Origin: Lycorma delicatula
Taxonomy: Eukaryota; Arthropoda; Insecta; Hemiptera; Fulgoridae
Length of the DNA: 64,000 nt
Assembly: GCF_047948215.1 (NCBI RefSeq)
Contig: NC_134458.1
Span: forward strand, 132,621,571-132,685,570
Direction of reading: 5' to 3'
In this document: in pieces, positions 24,375 to 33,420 of the stretch
Layout of the letters: each line of letters starts with the position of its first letter
Numbering within the stretch: the stretch's first letter is position 1
Made by a program: the position numbers and the translations under genes
The notes under the pieces: generated by a model
The model's input: only the letters and a program-made list of their open reading frames with translations
Told to the model about the DNA's origin: nothing
Database searches by the model: none

Positions 24375-25282
24375 TACAGAGTGATTCAGAGGGAAAGGTG
24401 AAAATTTGGGAAGTGATTCTAAAATTTGAAATAAGAGAAAAGTTGTAGAAACATATTTCCGAAAATTCTTTGTTATCGAACTACGGTTAGCGAAAAATTT
24501 CGCCCGGATTTCCGTAGCCCCGGTGAAATAAGTTCATACTGAACTTTATAAGGCGTTATAGATGTAAATGTGATGGTTTCTTGCGTTTGTTGACCTGAAA
24601 AAACGAATAAAACAAGTCCCAGAATTGTATCTTCCGTAGTTTTCGTGATATTCAGCATAAAATAGAAAAATTTTGTGTTGAAAAACACATTTCTTTAGGT
24701 TTTAAGTACAATAACATTGTTAAATGACTAAGAAATGTGTAAATTGTATTATCAGAACTGTAAAAAATTTCACTCTGAGAAAATTCATCTAAGTCAATGA
24801 AAAACAAAAAAAATTAACTTTTAATATTATAAACAAAACAATAAAACATTACAAAAAAATATAATGAATTTAAAAAAATTAAAAATAGCTGTTTTTAGTA
24901 CAACAAATATAGACCTACCTTATTATTAATGAATCCTATCAAAAAGTGTTTTTCGTCACCGAGGTTTTCTGTTTTACATTGTATATCGTGAAAACTACGG
25001 AAGATACCGTTCTGGGACTCGTTTTATATGATTTTTCAATTAAACATAATAATTATGTTAATAATAAACATAATAAACCATCAAGTTTATCCCTTATATA
25101 ACGCCTTAAAAATTTCAATATGACATCATTTCACCGGGGAAACTGAAATCCGAGCGAAATTTTTGCTAGCCTAATTCGTTAACAAAGCGTTTTCGCCCAA
25201 TGTTTGTATGAATTGTTTTTATTATTTCAAGCTCTTGAATAAGTTCCCAAGTTATTTCCCATTACTCCTGAATCACTCTGTA
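24375..25282. mobile_element. Foldback MITE with long inverted repeats
   Basis: A 904-bp element (24377-25280) beginning CAGAGTGATTCA and ending in its reverse complement, with TA on both sides (24375-24376 and 25281-25282). Inverted arms of about 290-310 bp (24377-24665 and about 24970-25280) share ttgaaataa, aaaatttcgc(c/t)cggattt, ccccggtgaaat, aaggcgttata, agtcccagaa and gtatcttccgtagttttc in mirrored order. The central spacer is AT-rich and non-coding. The TA duplication suggests a Tc1/mariner-type mobiliser, but this is inference because no transposase with these ends is present. Confidence 0.85.
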
Positions 25283-26025
25283 CACACATATTTTTTTTTT
25301 AATATGGTTCGTTAATTGATTTTAAAAAGTTAAATTACTTGTAAACAAAATTTGAAATAATTGAATCGTGTTATAGATTGAATAGTAATGTTTTACTGAA
25401 AATAATTTCTTTTTCTGAAAAATTCCGATTTTGAACCTTTCTTTCGAAATATTTTCTGTATTTTATCAAATTTGTGTGAGAAATTTATTTTTTTTTTGGA
25501 AGAAACAGGAAACATTCTTCAAACCTTGATTTTAATCGGAGGAAAACTACCAAATACAAGTAGTTCAAACTGTTTTGGCTGTATTTATAGCCTTTACTTG
25601 AAAAAAGAAGGCTTGTAGTCATGTTATTGCGAATAAAATTGTTGTTACTATCTATATTACTATCTATCTATATTTTGTAATTCGTGGTTATTCCATAGTT
25701 TCTCAGCAATCCGCCAATTAACAGAACTAACTTTACACAATCCGGTGACTGCTGTTTAGTTAAACCTGCCCTCTACTCTGTCCTATTTTCAATTCTAAAT
25801 AATGAATATTGTTATAAATCTGTTCATTTAAACTGGACTATAATTTTTTACGGAATTGTGAAAGCAAAAAACAAAGATATATTTATTTTTAACATTAAAT
25901 AAGAGATTATTTAAGTACTTTTGCTTAAATGTGTACATGTATTAAGAAATTTTTATTAAGAAATATTTTTTTAATGAAAATACCGGTGACCTGCCTTACA
26001 GCAGTGACTCATTTATTTATTTTAA
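25283..26025. other. AT-rich sequence, no gene seen
   Basis: Spacer between the foldback element and the truncated LINE. No motif recognised. Confidence 0.5.
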
Positions 26026-27517
26026 TTTTTTTGTTTACGGGTATCGACTTCTAAGGTCATTTTAGCCCTCGCATTCTTTAAAAGAAGTTTAGATCACCAT
26101 CAGGTTCGTCATATGTTAGTGTGTAAAGGGCCCTTACATTTTATTTAAAAACACCAAAATGCACAAAACATTTAAACACAATCATTGAAAACACTTACAG
26201 GGTGTAAAGGGCTTCGATATTAAAATTGAAAATCAACGAAATAAATAAAACACGAAAATATAAATTAAAAAGAACGTCTTCTCAATACCAACACTTTTTT
26301 TGTCTCCCTTGTTTTATTTAAGTACCCCCGGGGCAATCGGAGCCGCCGTTAAGCAGCACACCAGTCGTCCTAGAATACCGTGGCAGTTGACTCCCCCCTA
26401 TAAATAGTCCCGTATGACGTAACACATGAGGGCCCCCCCCCGCATCATAAGAGCACTTCGACCACCTGTTGTTCAGGACGGCCAAAGAACAACTCGGCGG
26501 GAAGGCTGACCTTCCCGGTCCTGACCTCCCTGGCTCCAGGCATGCCTTGCGCATACCCTTTGCCTCGCGCCATCAGTCCGCTCTTTAGGGTCCCTCATGC
26601 CATCATCGGATACGCCCCGACTTCTACTCTTGCATGCAGGCGAACCCGGGCGCCCTAGGCAAGAGGGCTACCTTCCGGTTCTATACGTGCCACGCTTCAA
26701 TATTCCCGTTTTTGTTTCTATACATACAATGAAACTACTTCGCTTAGAGATTCGTTACACAGCTAGTATTTTCTTAAAGAATTGTTAGTTGTTCGCTGGC
26801 GTGTAGATAAGCAACTATTTTTTCTTGTTTTCCTCTTTCCAAATCATCAGCAAATAATTTATTAATCCGAACCGCTTTCTAAGGTCCTCATATATGGTAC
26901 TCTTTTCCATTAGATGCTTGACTGTAAGTGCTTTATTACAAGCTTTATTACACTGTACATTGGTCTTTCTTCGCTGGTTAACAAATATGAATTTTTTATT
27001 CGCTTGTGACCGATTCTAAGTCTGGTCACCGCACCTGTTTTCGGCGAGTCAGCTTCACGTCTCTCTTACATTTGTATGGAGAAGTTTTAACTGCGTTTAA
27101 TTTGGTATTAAATCTTCTCAAATCATTACTCCACCAGTTTCTAATTGTATTGGTTAGACAATCTTTAACATCTGCCACTCTTGTTGGAATTACATCCAAA
27201 TTATCACAGACTGTCGCTTTTCTCAGCTTTGTCTGCTCTTTCATTTCATGCAATACCAGCATGCTCTGCAGTCTATACAAGTACACATCGCTGTCCTGGT
27301 TAATTTAAAACGTACAAAATGGACAGGATGTCTCCAATAAGGACGTCCTTAATGTTATTTTTTCGCTCAGACAGTCGGAACATATTAGCACTCTCTCTTC
27401 GCAATAGTGTTCGGAGTAGCGAAGAGCTTGCTGTATGACAATAAGTTCTGCCGTATAAACACTAGCCACATCTGGCAGCTTCCAAAAATGGGCTTCTCCA
27501 TTTACATATATGGAGCA

Positions 27518-27518
<1 letters not shown>
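26026..27518 (-). mobile_element. I-like LINE with RNase H, copy 1, 5'-truncated
   Basis: The 3' part of the retrotransposon found nearly complete at 28775-33400, same orientation. It keeps the second half of the RNase H domain, the C-terminal domain and the 3' untranslated region, and stops at 27518 directly against a (TTA)n microsatellite. Shared 3' landmarks include cgggtatcgact, aaggtcat, ttagccctcg, cccttacattttatttaaaaacac and ccatgccatcatcggaYac. Its 3' region has about 130 bp of GC-rich sequence near 26400-26540 that copy 2 lacks, so the copies come from different subfamily variants or copy 2 has a deletion. Confidence 0.88.
26810..27518 (-). pseudogene. I-like ORF2 C-terminal fragment
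   Basis: An 86-codon open stretch (27026-27286) reads KATVCDNLDVIPTRVADVKD and then SPYKCKRDVKLTRR, equivalent to the post-RNase H region of copy 2. Upstream, the RNase H words for the GLP(D)VASVYTAEL block are visible in nucleotide alignment near 27440-27480, with a deletion of about 16 bp near 27372 relative to copy 2. The CCHC region downstream is decayed but recognisable (Cx2C words near 26940-26980). Confidence 0.75.

Positions 27519-27560
<42 letters not shown>
27519..27560. repeat. (TTA)n microsatellite
   Basis: Fourteen TTA/TAT units at the 5' break of I-like copy 1. The run is either the element's integration context or an expanded TAA-type tail of another element. Confidence 0.96.
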
Positions 27561-27562
<2 letters not shown>

Positions 27563-27636
27563 AAGTAGTTTCTATAGTTGTTCTTATTATTATTTAAGTA
27601 GTTGCGGAGCTATATTACTGATAGACCCTTTCGCAT

Positions 27637-27931
27637 AACAAACCGGGTTGGTCTAGTGGTGTACGCGTCTTCCCATATCAGCTGATTTGGAGGTCGAGAG
27701 TTTCAGCGTTCAAGTCCTAGTAAAGTCAGTTATTTTTACACGGATTTGAATACTAGATTGTGGATACCGGTGTTCTTTGGTGGTTGGGTTTCAATTAACC
27801 ACATGTCTCAGGAATGGTCGAACTGAGACTGTACAAGACTACACTTCATTTACACTCATGCATATCATCTTCATTCATCCTCTGAAGTATTATCTGAATG
27901 GTAATTACCGGAAGATAAACAGGAAAAAGAA
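27637..27931 (+). mobile_element. tRNA-derived SINE family 1, with target duplication
   Basis: Full-length, plus-strand copy. A box tggtctagtggt (27649-27660), B box gttcaagtcc (27708-27717), then body and an A-rich end (aggaaaaagaa). It is flanked by the target duplication agaccctttcRcat (27623-27636 and 27932-27945; one mismatch). Head and box spacing fit a tRNA-derived polymerase III unit. Its insertion splits a reverse-transcriptase frame, so it is younger than that element. Confidence 0.95.
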
Positions 27932-28705
27932 AGACCCTTTCACATGAAAGTGTTTGGTAGAGTCTCTGATGAGTTCAAGGCCGTTTCTGGGGTACCTCAG
28001 GGATCCAACTTTAGCCCTTTGCTATTTATTCTGTTTATGGATGATACTGGACTGGATTTTCTTCTAAGCCATTATTGTATGCTGACAACCTTAAAATCAT
28101 GGCTAGGTTAATAGCTAGCTATTCTGATCGTAGGATTTGCAATCTGATATTGATATAATTCAGAAATGGTTAGTTGATAACCGAATGCCGCTTAATTTTA
28201 GAAAAACAGCACTTGTAACTTATTCTAGAAAAACCATTGTGACGAAGTATACTTACAGTTTGGTCAGCCCTCTATACAACGTGGTGAAGGTATTTTTGAT
28301 CTTGGGGTTTACTTTGATTCAAAGTTAATTGATAGTGAGCATGAAAGTAGGATAGTCTCCAGTCAAGAAGGAATCTTGGTTTGCTTATTTGGGTTAGTCG
28401 GCATTTCCAGTATGCAAATACGATCTTGCACCTATATAAGACTACGGTTAGACATATTCTTGAATATCGTGCTGTTATCTGGAGTCGTGTTAAGGACTAT
28501 AGAAGTAACTATTCTGTATGTTGCGTCTTCGTTGCAATCTTTTTTCTTTTGAAACTACCAGGATGAGTGCTGTTTTTAGAAGATGCAGTCATTCAAGGTC
28601 AGGCGCACTATACAAGAGCTTGTCTTTGCCCAAAAAGCAGTTAATGTTTTGTGTTTCGTGTTACACCCTGCGATATAATGTTTATTTGATTAGGATTTCT
28701 TATTA
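27932..28705 (+). pseudogene. Reverse transcriptase fragment (LINE)
   Basis: The frame after the target duplication reads TDRPFHMKVFGRVSDEFKAV and SGVPQGSNFSPLLFILFM (polymerase motif B), then, after a frameshift, YADNLKI (motif C; the catalytic second D is N). Next come DIDIIQKWLVDNRMPLNFRK (the post-C helix with the usual N-x-x-K pattern) and ILHLYKTTVRHILEYRAVIW, equivalent to the LY..LVR..LEY..VIW segment of LINE thumbs. The end near 28700 is a short C-terminus in another frame. The Asp-to-Asn change plus at least three frame changes make it dead. Confidence 0.82.
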
Positions 28706-28774
28706 GTGTCTCGTTAGGTTAACATTTTTTTTATATTTTTAACCACATTCTGTATTTTGTTGTTTTTTTTGGTT

Positions 28775-29407
28775 TTTTTTTTAACTGAATTTTTACGGGC
28801 ATCGACTGCTAAGGTCATTAGCCCTCGTCACATTCTTTAAAAGAAATTATTATCTCCATCAGGATCGTCATATGTAAGGGTGTAAAGTGCCCTTACATTT
28901 TATTTAAAAACACAAACTTCACAATAAACATTAAAACATGAAAGACAAGGACAATCACAAACGCTTACGGGGTGTAAAGGGCCCCAATATTAAAATTTGA
29001 GATAGGTTCTCAAAAGCCCATGAAATTAAAATTAAAATTAAACTTATCAATACCATATCTTTCTTTCTTCTACGAAGTCTCATTTATAGTTTGTTTAAGC
29101 ACCCTCGGGGCGACCAGAACCGCCGTTGAGCAGTATATCAGTCGTGCCAGGGTGCCGTGGCAGTTGAATCCTTCTTATATCAGGCCATAGGCAAGCACGG
29201 CGTACACCTATAGCCTCGCACCCTCAATCCACCCTTGAGGGTCCCCCATGCCATCATCGGACACACCCCGACTCACTGCTCTTGAATGCAGGTGAGCCAA
29301 AATGGCCTAGGCAAGAGGGCTACCCCCCGTCACTATACGTGCCACGCTTCGAGACTCCCTTATATGTATATATAAAACTACCGCTTAGAGTATCTTTTAC
29401 CACAGCT
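28775..29407 (-). other. 3' untranslated region of I-like copy 2
   Basis: Non-coding 3' region matching 26026-26800. It includes a GC-rich central part (29095-29345) and an A-rich terminus. It lacks about 130 bp that copy 1 has. Confidence 0.8.
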
Positions 29408-32400
29408 TTAAACTTCCATTTTATAGACTTTTAAGAAGTCACTGGCGTGTAAAAATGCAACTATATTTTCTTCATTTCCATTATCCAGATCAGCACTAAT
29501 ATTATTTGTAAGACGGAATCTCTTTCTGAGGTCCTCATATATGGTACACTCTTCTATTAGATGCTTGATTGTCAGTGTTTTATTACAAACACCGCACATT
29601 GGTCTCACTTCGCCGGTTAACATATATAAATTTGTTAATCGTGTGTGACCGATTCTAAGTCTGGTCACCGCTACTTGTTCACGGCGAGTCAACTTATAGT
29701 CGCTTTTCCATTTATAAGGAGAAGATTTTACTGTGTTTAATTTTGTATTTAAACTCCTCCATTCAGCGTTCCACTTGTTTTTTACTGTTTGTTAGACGGT
29801 TTTTAACATCTGCCACTCTTACAGGAAATGTATCCAAATCATCGAAGACTGTTGCCTTTCTGGCAGCTTTGTCTGCGATTTCATTACCTGTATACCAGCA
29901 TGCCCCGGAGTCCATACAAATACGCATCGCTGTCCTCGTTGTTTTAGTACGTATAAAATGGACAGGATGTTTGCAATTAGGACATCCTTAATGTTCTTGT
30001 TTCGAATTGCGACGAGTGCACTTAATGAATCGGAACATATTAGCACTCTCTCTTCGCAATAGTGTTCAGTGTAGCGAAGAGCTTGCTGAATTGCAGTGAG
30101 TTCTGCCGTGTAGACACTGGCCACATCTGGCAGTCTCCAAAAGTGGGCTTCTTCATTTACATATATCGAGCATCCAACACCATGTTCGGTTTTAGAACCG
30201 TCAGTATAAATTCTAATATGTTCTTCGTAACTACTGACGGTTGCTAAAAATTCCTGCTGGATGATCACTGCTGGTTTCTTTTTTATTTCTCCTTGAGAGA
30301 GATCCAAACTTGTATTTACCGCTGGCAAGAGCCATGGCGGTATTTCTCTAGTAGAAATTGCTAGTGTCTCTGGTATAGCAATTTAATATTTTCTTCTTAA
30401 TTCGTGGTACCTAATTCCGGTTGGTCTGGAATAGGTAGCACGATGTTCATATACTGCAGCCATAGGATGATTCGTAAACAATTTATTATTTATATGAGCA
30501 GGGAAAGCCCATACATTTGCTGCATATCTTAGTAAAAGGATCTCTCTTCTATAATGTAGTGGCATTATTCCGGCTTCAGACATCAGACTAGCCGCCGGAC
30601 TTGTGCGGAAAGCGCCTGTTGCATATCTTATTCCGCTATTATGAACTACGTCTAACTTTCTTAAGTGCGACTTTCTAGCGGATGAATAAACGATACATCC
30701 GTAGTCTAGTTTAGATTGAACCAATGCTTTATACAATCTCAATAATGTCTCTTTGTCTGAGCCCCAATTTAAATTCGATAAACATTTTATAATGTTTAGG
30801 GCTCTTTTGCATCTATCACTCAAGTCCTGTATATGTAATCCCCATGTAAGGGATTTATCCAATACTAGTCCTAAATATCTTACGCTATCTTTATATTGTA
30901 TTGGATTATCGTCAATTGTCAACGCAGGACTTTGATGAGGAATTCTCTTCCTACAAAAGTGTACACAGCACGTTTTCTCTGGTGAGAATTGGAATCCGTT
31001 ATTCCTTGCAACTTCATTTAGAGCATTGATCGCTCGTTGCAATTTGTACCTCACCATAGCAGTCTTGTTGCTGGCATACACAATTGCCAGATCATCAACA
31101 TAGACGCTTTTGCTGATTTCTACTGGAATGGCTAGTATCAATTTATTAATGGCAATGGTAAACAAGGTACCGCTCAACGGCGAACCCTGCGGTATGCCAT
31201 TTTCCAAGATTCTTTCACATGAATATTCATTGTTGACGCGTACTTGGAAGGTACGGTCATTCATGTAGTTGCTAAGCAGTATAGGCAGATTGCCACGAAT
31301 GCCTCATTCATGTATCTGGAGCATTATACCATGACGCCAGGTCATATCGAAAGCCTTCTGAAGATCAAAGAAGACTCCAACACAATGTTTCCTTTTAATA
31401 AAGCTGTTATATATAATGTCCTCTAAGCTGATCATTTGATCAGTGGTAGAATGGTATTGCCGAAAACCTGCTTGATACGGTGATATCAGGTTTTCTTTTT
31501 CCAAAACCCAGACGAGTCGATTATTAATCATTTTTTCCAGTATTTTTCCCATAGCACACGTCAAAGAAATAGGACGATAGCTATTGGGGTCTGTTAAATT
31601 TTTATTTTTATTTGGTACTGGAACAACATGAGCTTTTTTCCACTGCTGCGGGTACGTTCCATCCCGCCATATTTTATTATAAAGTTCTAATAATCTGCGT
31701 TTTGCAGTGGTATTCAGCTGCCTGATCATATTATAATGGATTTCATCCGGACCAGCAGCTGTGTTACCTGCTTTTTCCAACGCTTTCGCGAATTCTTCCA
31801 TTTTAAATGGTACATTATATGAGTAATTATACACAGTTCTAAAATTTAGTAGACCTTCGAGTTCTTCTTTTTTGGTTCGAAAACCTTCCTCGTAGTTGGC
31901 CGTTCTGCTGGCCTTTTCGAAGTGATTGGATAACAGCTCTGCAATTTCATATGGAGTGTCTTTTATTTCATCTTTATCTTGAAGGCTAGTTATGGGAGTA
32001 AAATCATTACGCCCACAAATCGCCTTCACTTTCCTCCAAACATCTGATGCAGTAGTAGTTTTGTCGATTGATGACACGTATTGCTGCCAGGATTGTTTTT
32101 TCGAGTCTATCATAAGACGTTTTGCATACGCCCTGTATTTCTTAAAGGTAACAAGATTTTCTATGCTAGGACGCTTCTTAAAGGCGTTATACGTCCTTTT
32201 CTTTATTTTTATAGCTTCACTTATTTCATCGTTCCACCATGGTACGGGTTTTTTCGTAAGTTTCCCAGATGTTTTGGGAACATATCTCGATGCCGACTCA
32301 ATTATCGCATTTGTTATGGCGTCGACATCGTCTCCGATAACTCTAGTTGTTTCCGGGAGTATCGTTCTAGCTGTAAAGCTCGTCCAGTCTGCCTTTTCAA

Positions 32401-33094
32401 ATAACCATCTTTTAGGGATGGGATATATTGTTCTTGTAACATCAGTTACAATTTGCACCGGGAAATGATCGCTTCCATGCAGATCGTCTATGACATGGAA
32501 GCTGTACCTCGGTGCTATTGATCCGCTTATAAGTGCAAGATCTATACAGGACGTCGATCCATCTCTGGCATTGAAAAAGTTTCCTGATCCGTCGTTTAAA
32601 ATAATAAGTTCTGAATTCATCAGGAACCCTTCCAGTTCTCTTCCACGGGGATCTACTCGATCTGATCCCCAAAGAGAATTATGAGCATTTAAATTACCCA
32701 CCAGTAAAACAGGTGGGGGAAGCTCGCAAATTAGTCTTGCTATGTCATCCTTATTCCAATCAAAATACGGCAAGTATATGCTGCAGACAGTGACCTGGAG
32801 CGGACGCTTCATTCTAACGGCGACCGCTTGTAGGTTTGTGTTTAGAACAACCGCTTCGGTGGTAGCTCTAGTCGATGTTAATATAGCTACTCCACCTCTA
32901 ACTCTTACATTTGGCGGTTGATCTCGCCGAAATATATCGAATCCTTTTAATTTAAAATTTTCATTTCGGCGGAAATGCGTTTCTTGCAGACATATACAAA
33001 TCGGGTCTACGTCATGTACCAAGCGTTGGAGCTCATGGATGTTTGAAAAACATCCATTGATGTTCCATTGTACAATCGACTCGCTAATTTTTAA
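29408..33094 (-). pseudogene. I-like ORF2: endonuclease, RT, RNase H
   Basis: Polyprotein of about 1230 codons for target-primed reverse transcription. Endonuclease: IVQWNING, CLQETHF, GNLNAHNSLWGS (the usual GD of this motif is GN) and GSDHFP. Reverse transcriptase: NSYRPISLT, QAGFR, FDLQKAFD (motif A), GIPQGSPLSGTLF (motif B), YVDDLAIVYA (motif C, catalytic DD kept) and YLGLVLD. RNase H: YTDGSK, YTAELTAI, CSDSLSAL and GHAGI, showing the D-E-D carboxylates. C-terminus: RLRIGHTRLT and C-x2-C-x7-H-x4-C. Damage: in-frame TGA at 31304-31306, TAA at 30383-30385, and a one-base deletion near 29890 reversed by a second frameshift near 29775. The frame opens five bases after the ORF1 stop with no ATG near the endonuclease start. 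Confidence 0.92.
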
Positions 33095-33099
33095 TTAAA

Positions 33100-33385
33100 T
33101 TATGTCTTAGGTTTTCCTTTCGGCCATCCTTTTTTTCTTTTCTTCTCCATATTGCGAACGGCATCATGTTCGCGGAGAACGTCGTCGCCGGTGTAGCTTC
33201 CGGTCTCCGAATCGGAGACCACCGAAGCGGCCGACGACGACGGGCATGGATCGGCGCCGATTATTTTGTTGTTTATTGTTACTTGCACGTACTGTTTTAC
33301 TATTTCTGTGTTTTGGTTTGCCGCACTGCCAAGCCCTTTGTAGTTTATATTATTGTAGTTTGTGACATATTTATATTTAATTTAA
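33100..33385 (-). pseudogene. I-like ORF1 C-terminal end
   Basis: The last part of the nucleic-acid-binding ORF1 protein of the I-like element. It reads NTEIVKQYVQVTINNKIIG, a serine-rich linker (SSSAASVVSDSETGSYTG), then KKRKKGWPKGKPKT and a stop at 33100. The basic WPKGK ending is typical of ORF1 in I/Nimb elements (recalled, not searched). An in-frame stop appears at the upstream edge near 33390 and no zinc knuckles remain, so most of ORF1 is lost. The GTG at 33288 is not a believable start. Confidence 0.7.
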
Positions 33386-33420
33386 TATTTTGACGTTTAT
33401 ACATCCCTGCTTTATACGTC

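Larger units (their letters stand above)
27595..28735 (+). mobile_element. Non-LTR reverse transcriptase fragment split by a SINE
   Basis: 5'-truncated LINE fragment on the plus strand. It begins before the SINE at 27637, whose 14-bp target duplication lies inside the polymerase frame, and resumes at 27932. Its 3' end meets the poly-T start of I-like copy 2 head-on. The polymerase words suggest a Jockey-like or related insect LINE; the clade is not resolved. Confidence 0.8.
28775..33420 (-). mobile_element. I-like LINE with RNase H, copy 2, near full length
   Basis: About 4.6 kb on the minus strand: end of ORF1 (to 33100), ORF2 with endonuclease, reverse transcriptase, RNase H and a CCHC region (33094-29408), and a 3' region of about 620 bp ending in an A-rich tail (T-rich on plus) near 28775. 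The RNase H, the CCHC C-terminus and the ORF1 ending in KKGWPKGK point to the I/Nimb group rather than Jockey proper, from family knowledge. The 5' part of ORF1 is missing, so it is 5'-truncated. ORF2 carries two nonsense codons and two compensating frameshifts. Confidence 0.9.

Noticed and set aside
27641..27720. A tRNA gene
   Set aside because: A and B boxes are present but acceptor and other stems are not complementary, and the unit continues into a repeated body with target duplications; it is a SINE head.
31992..32468. 158-codon plus-strand open frame
   Set aside because: Antisense to the endonuclease/reverse-transcriptase region of the I-like ORF2; no motif of its own.
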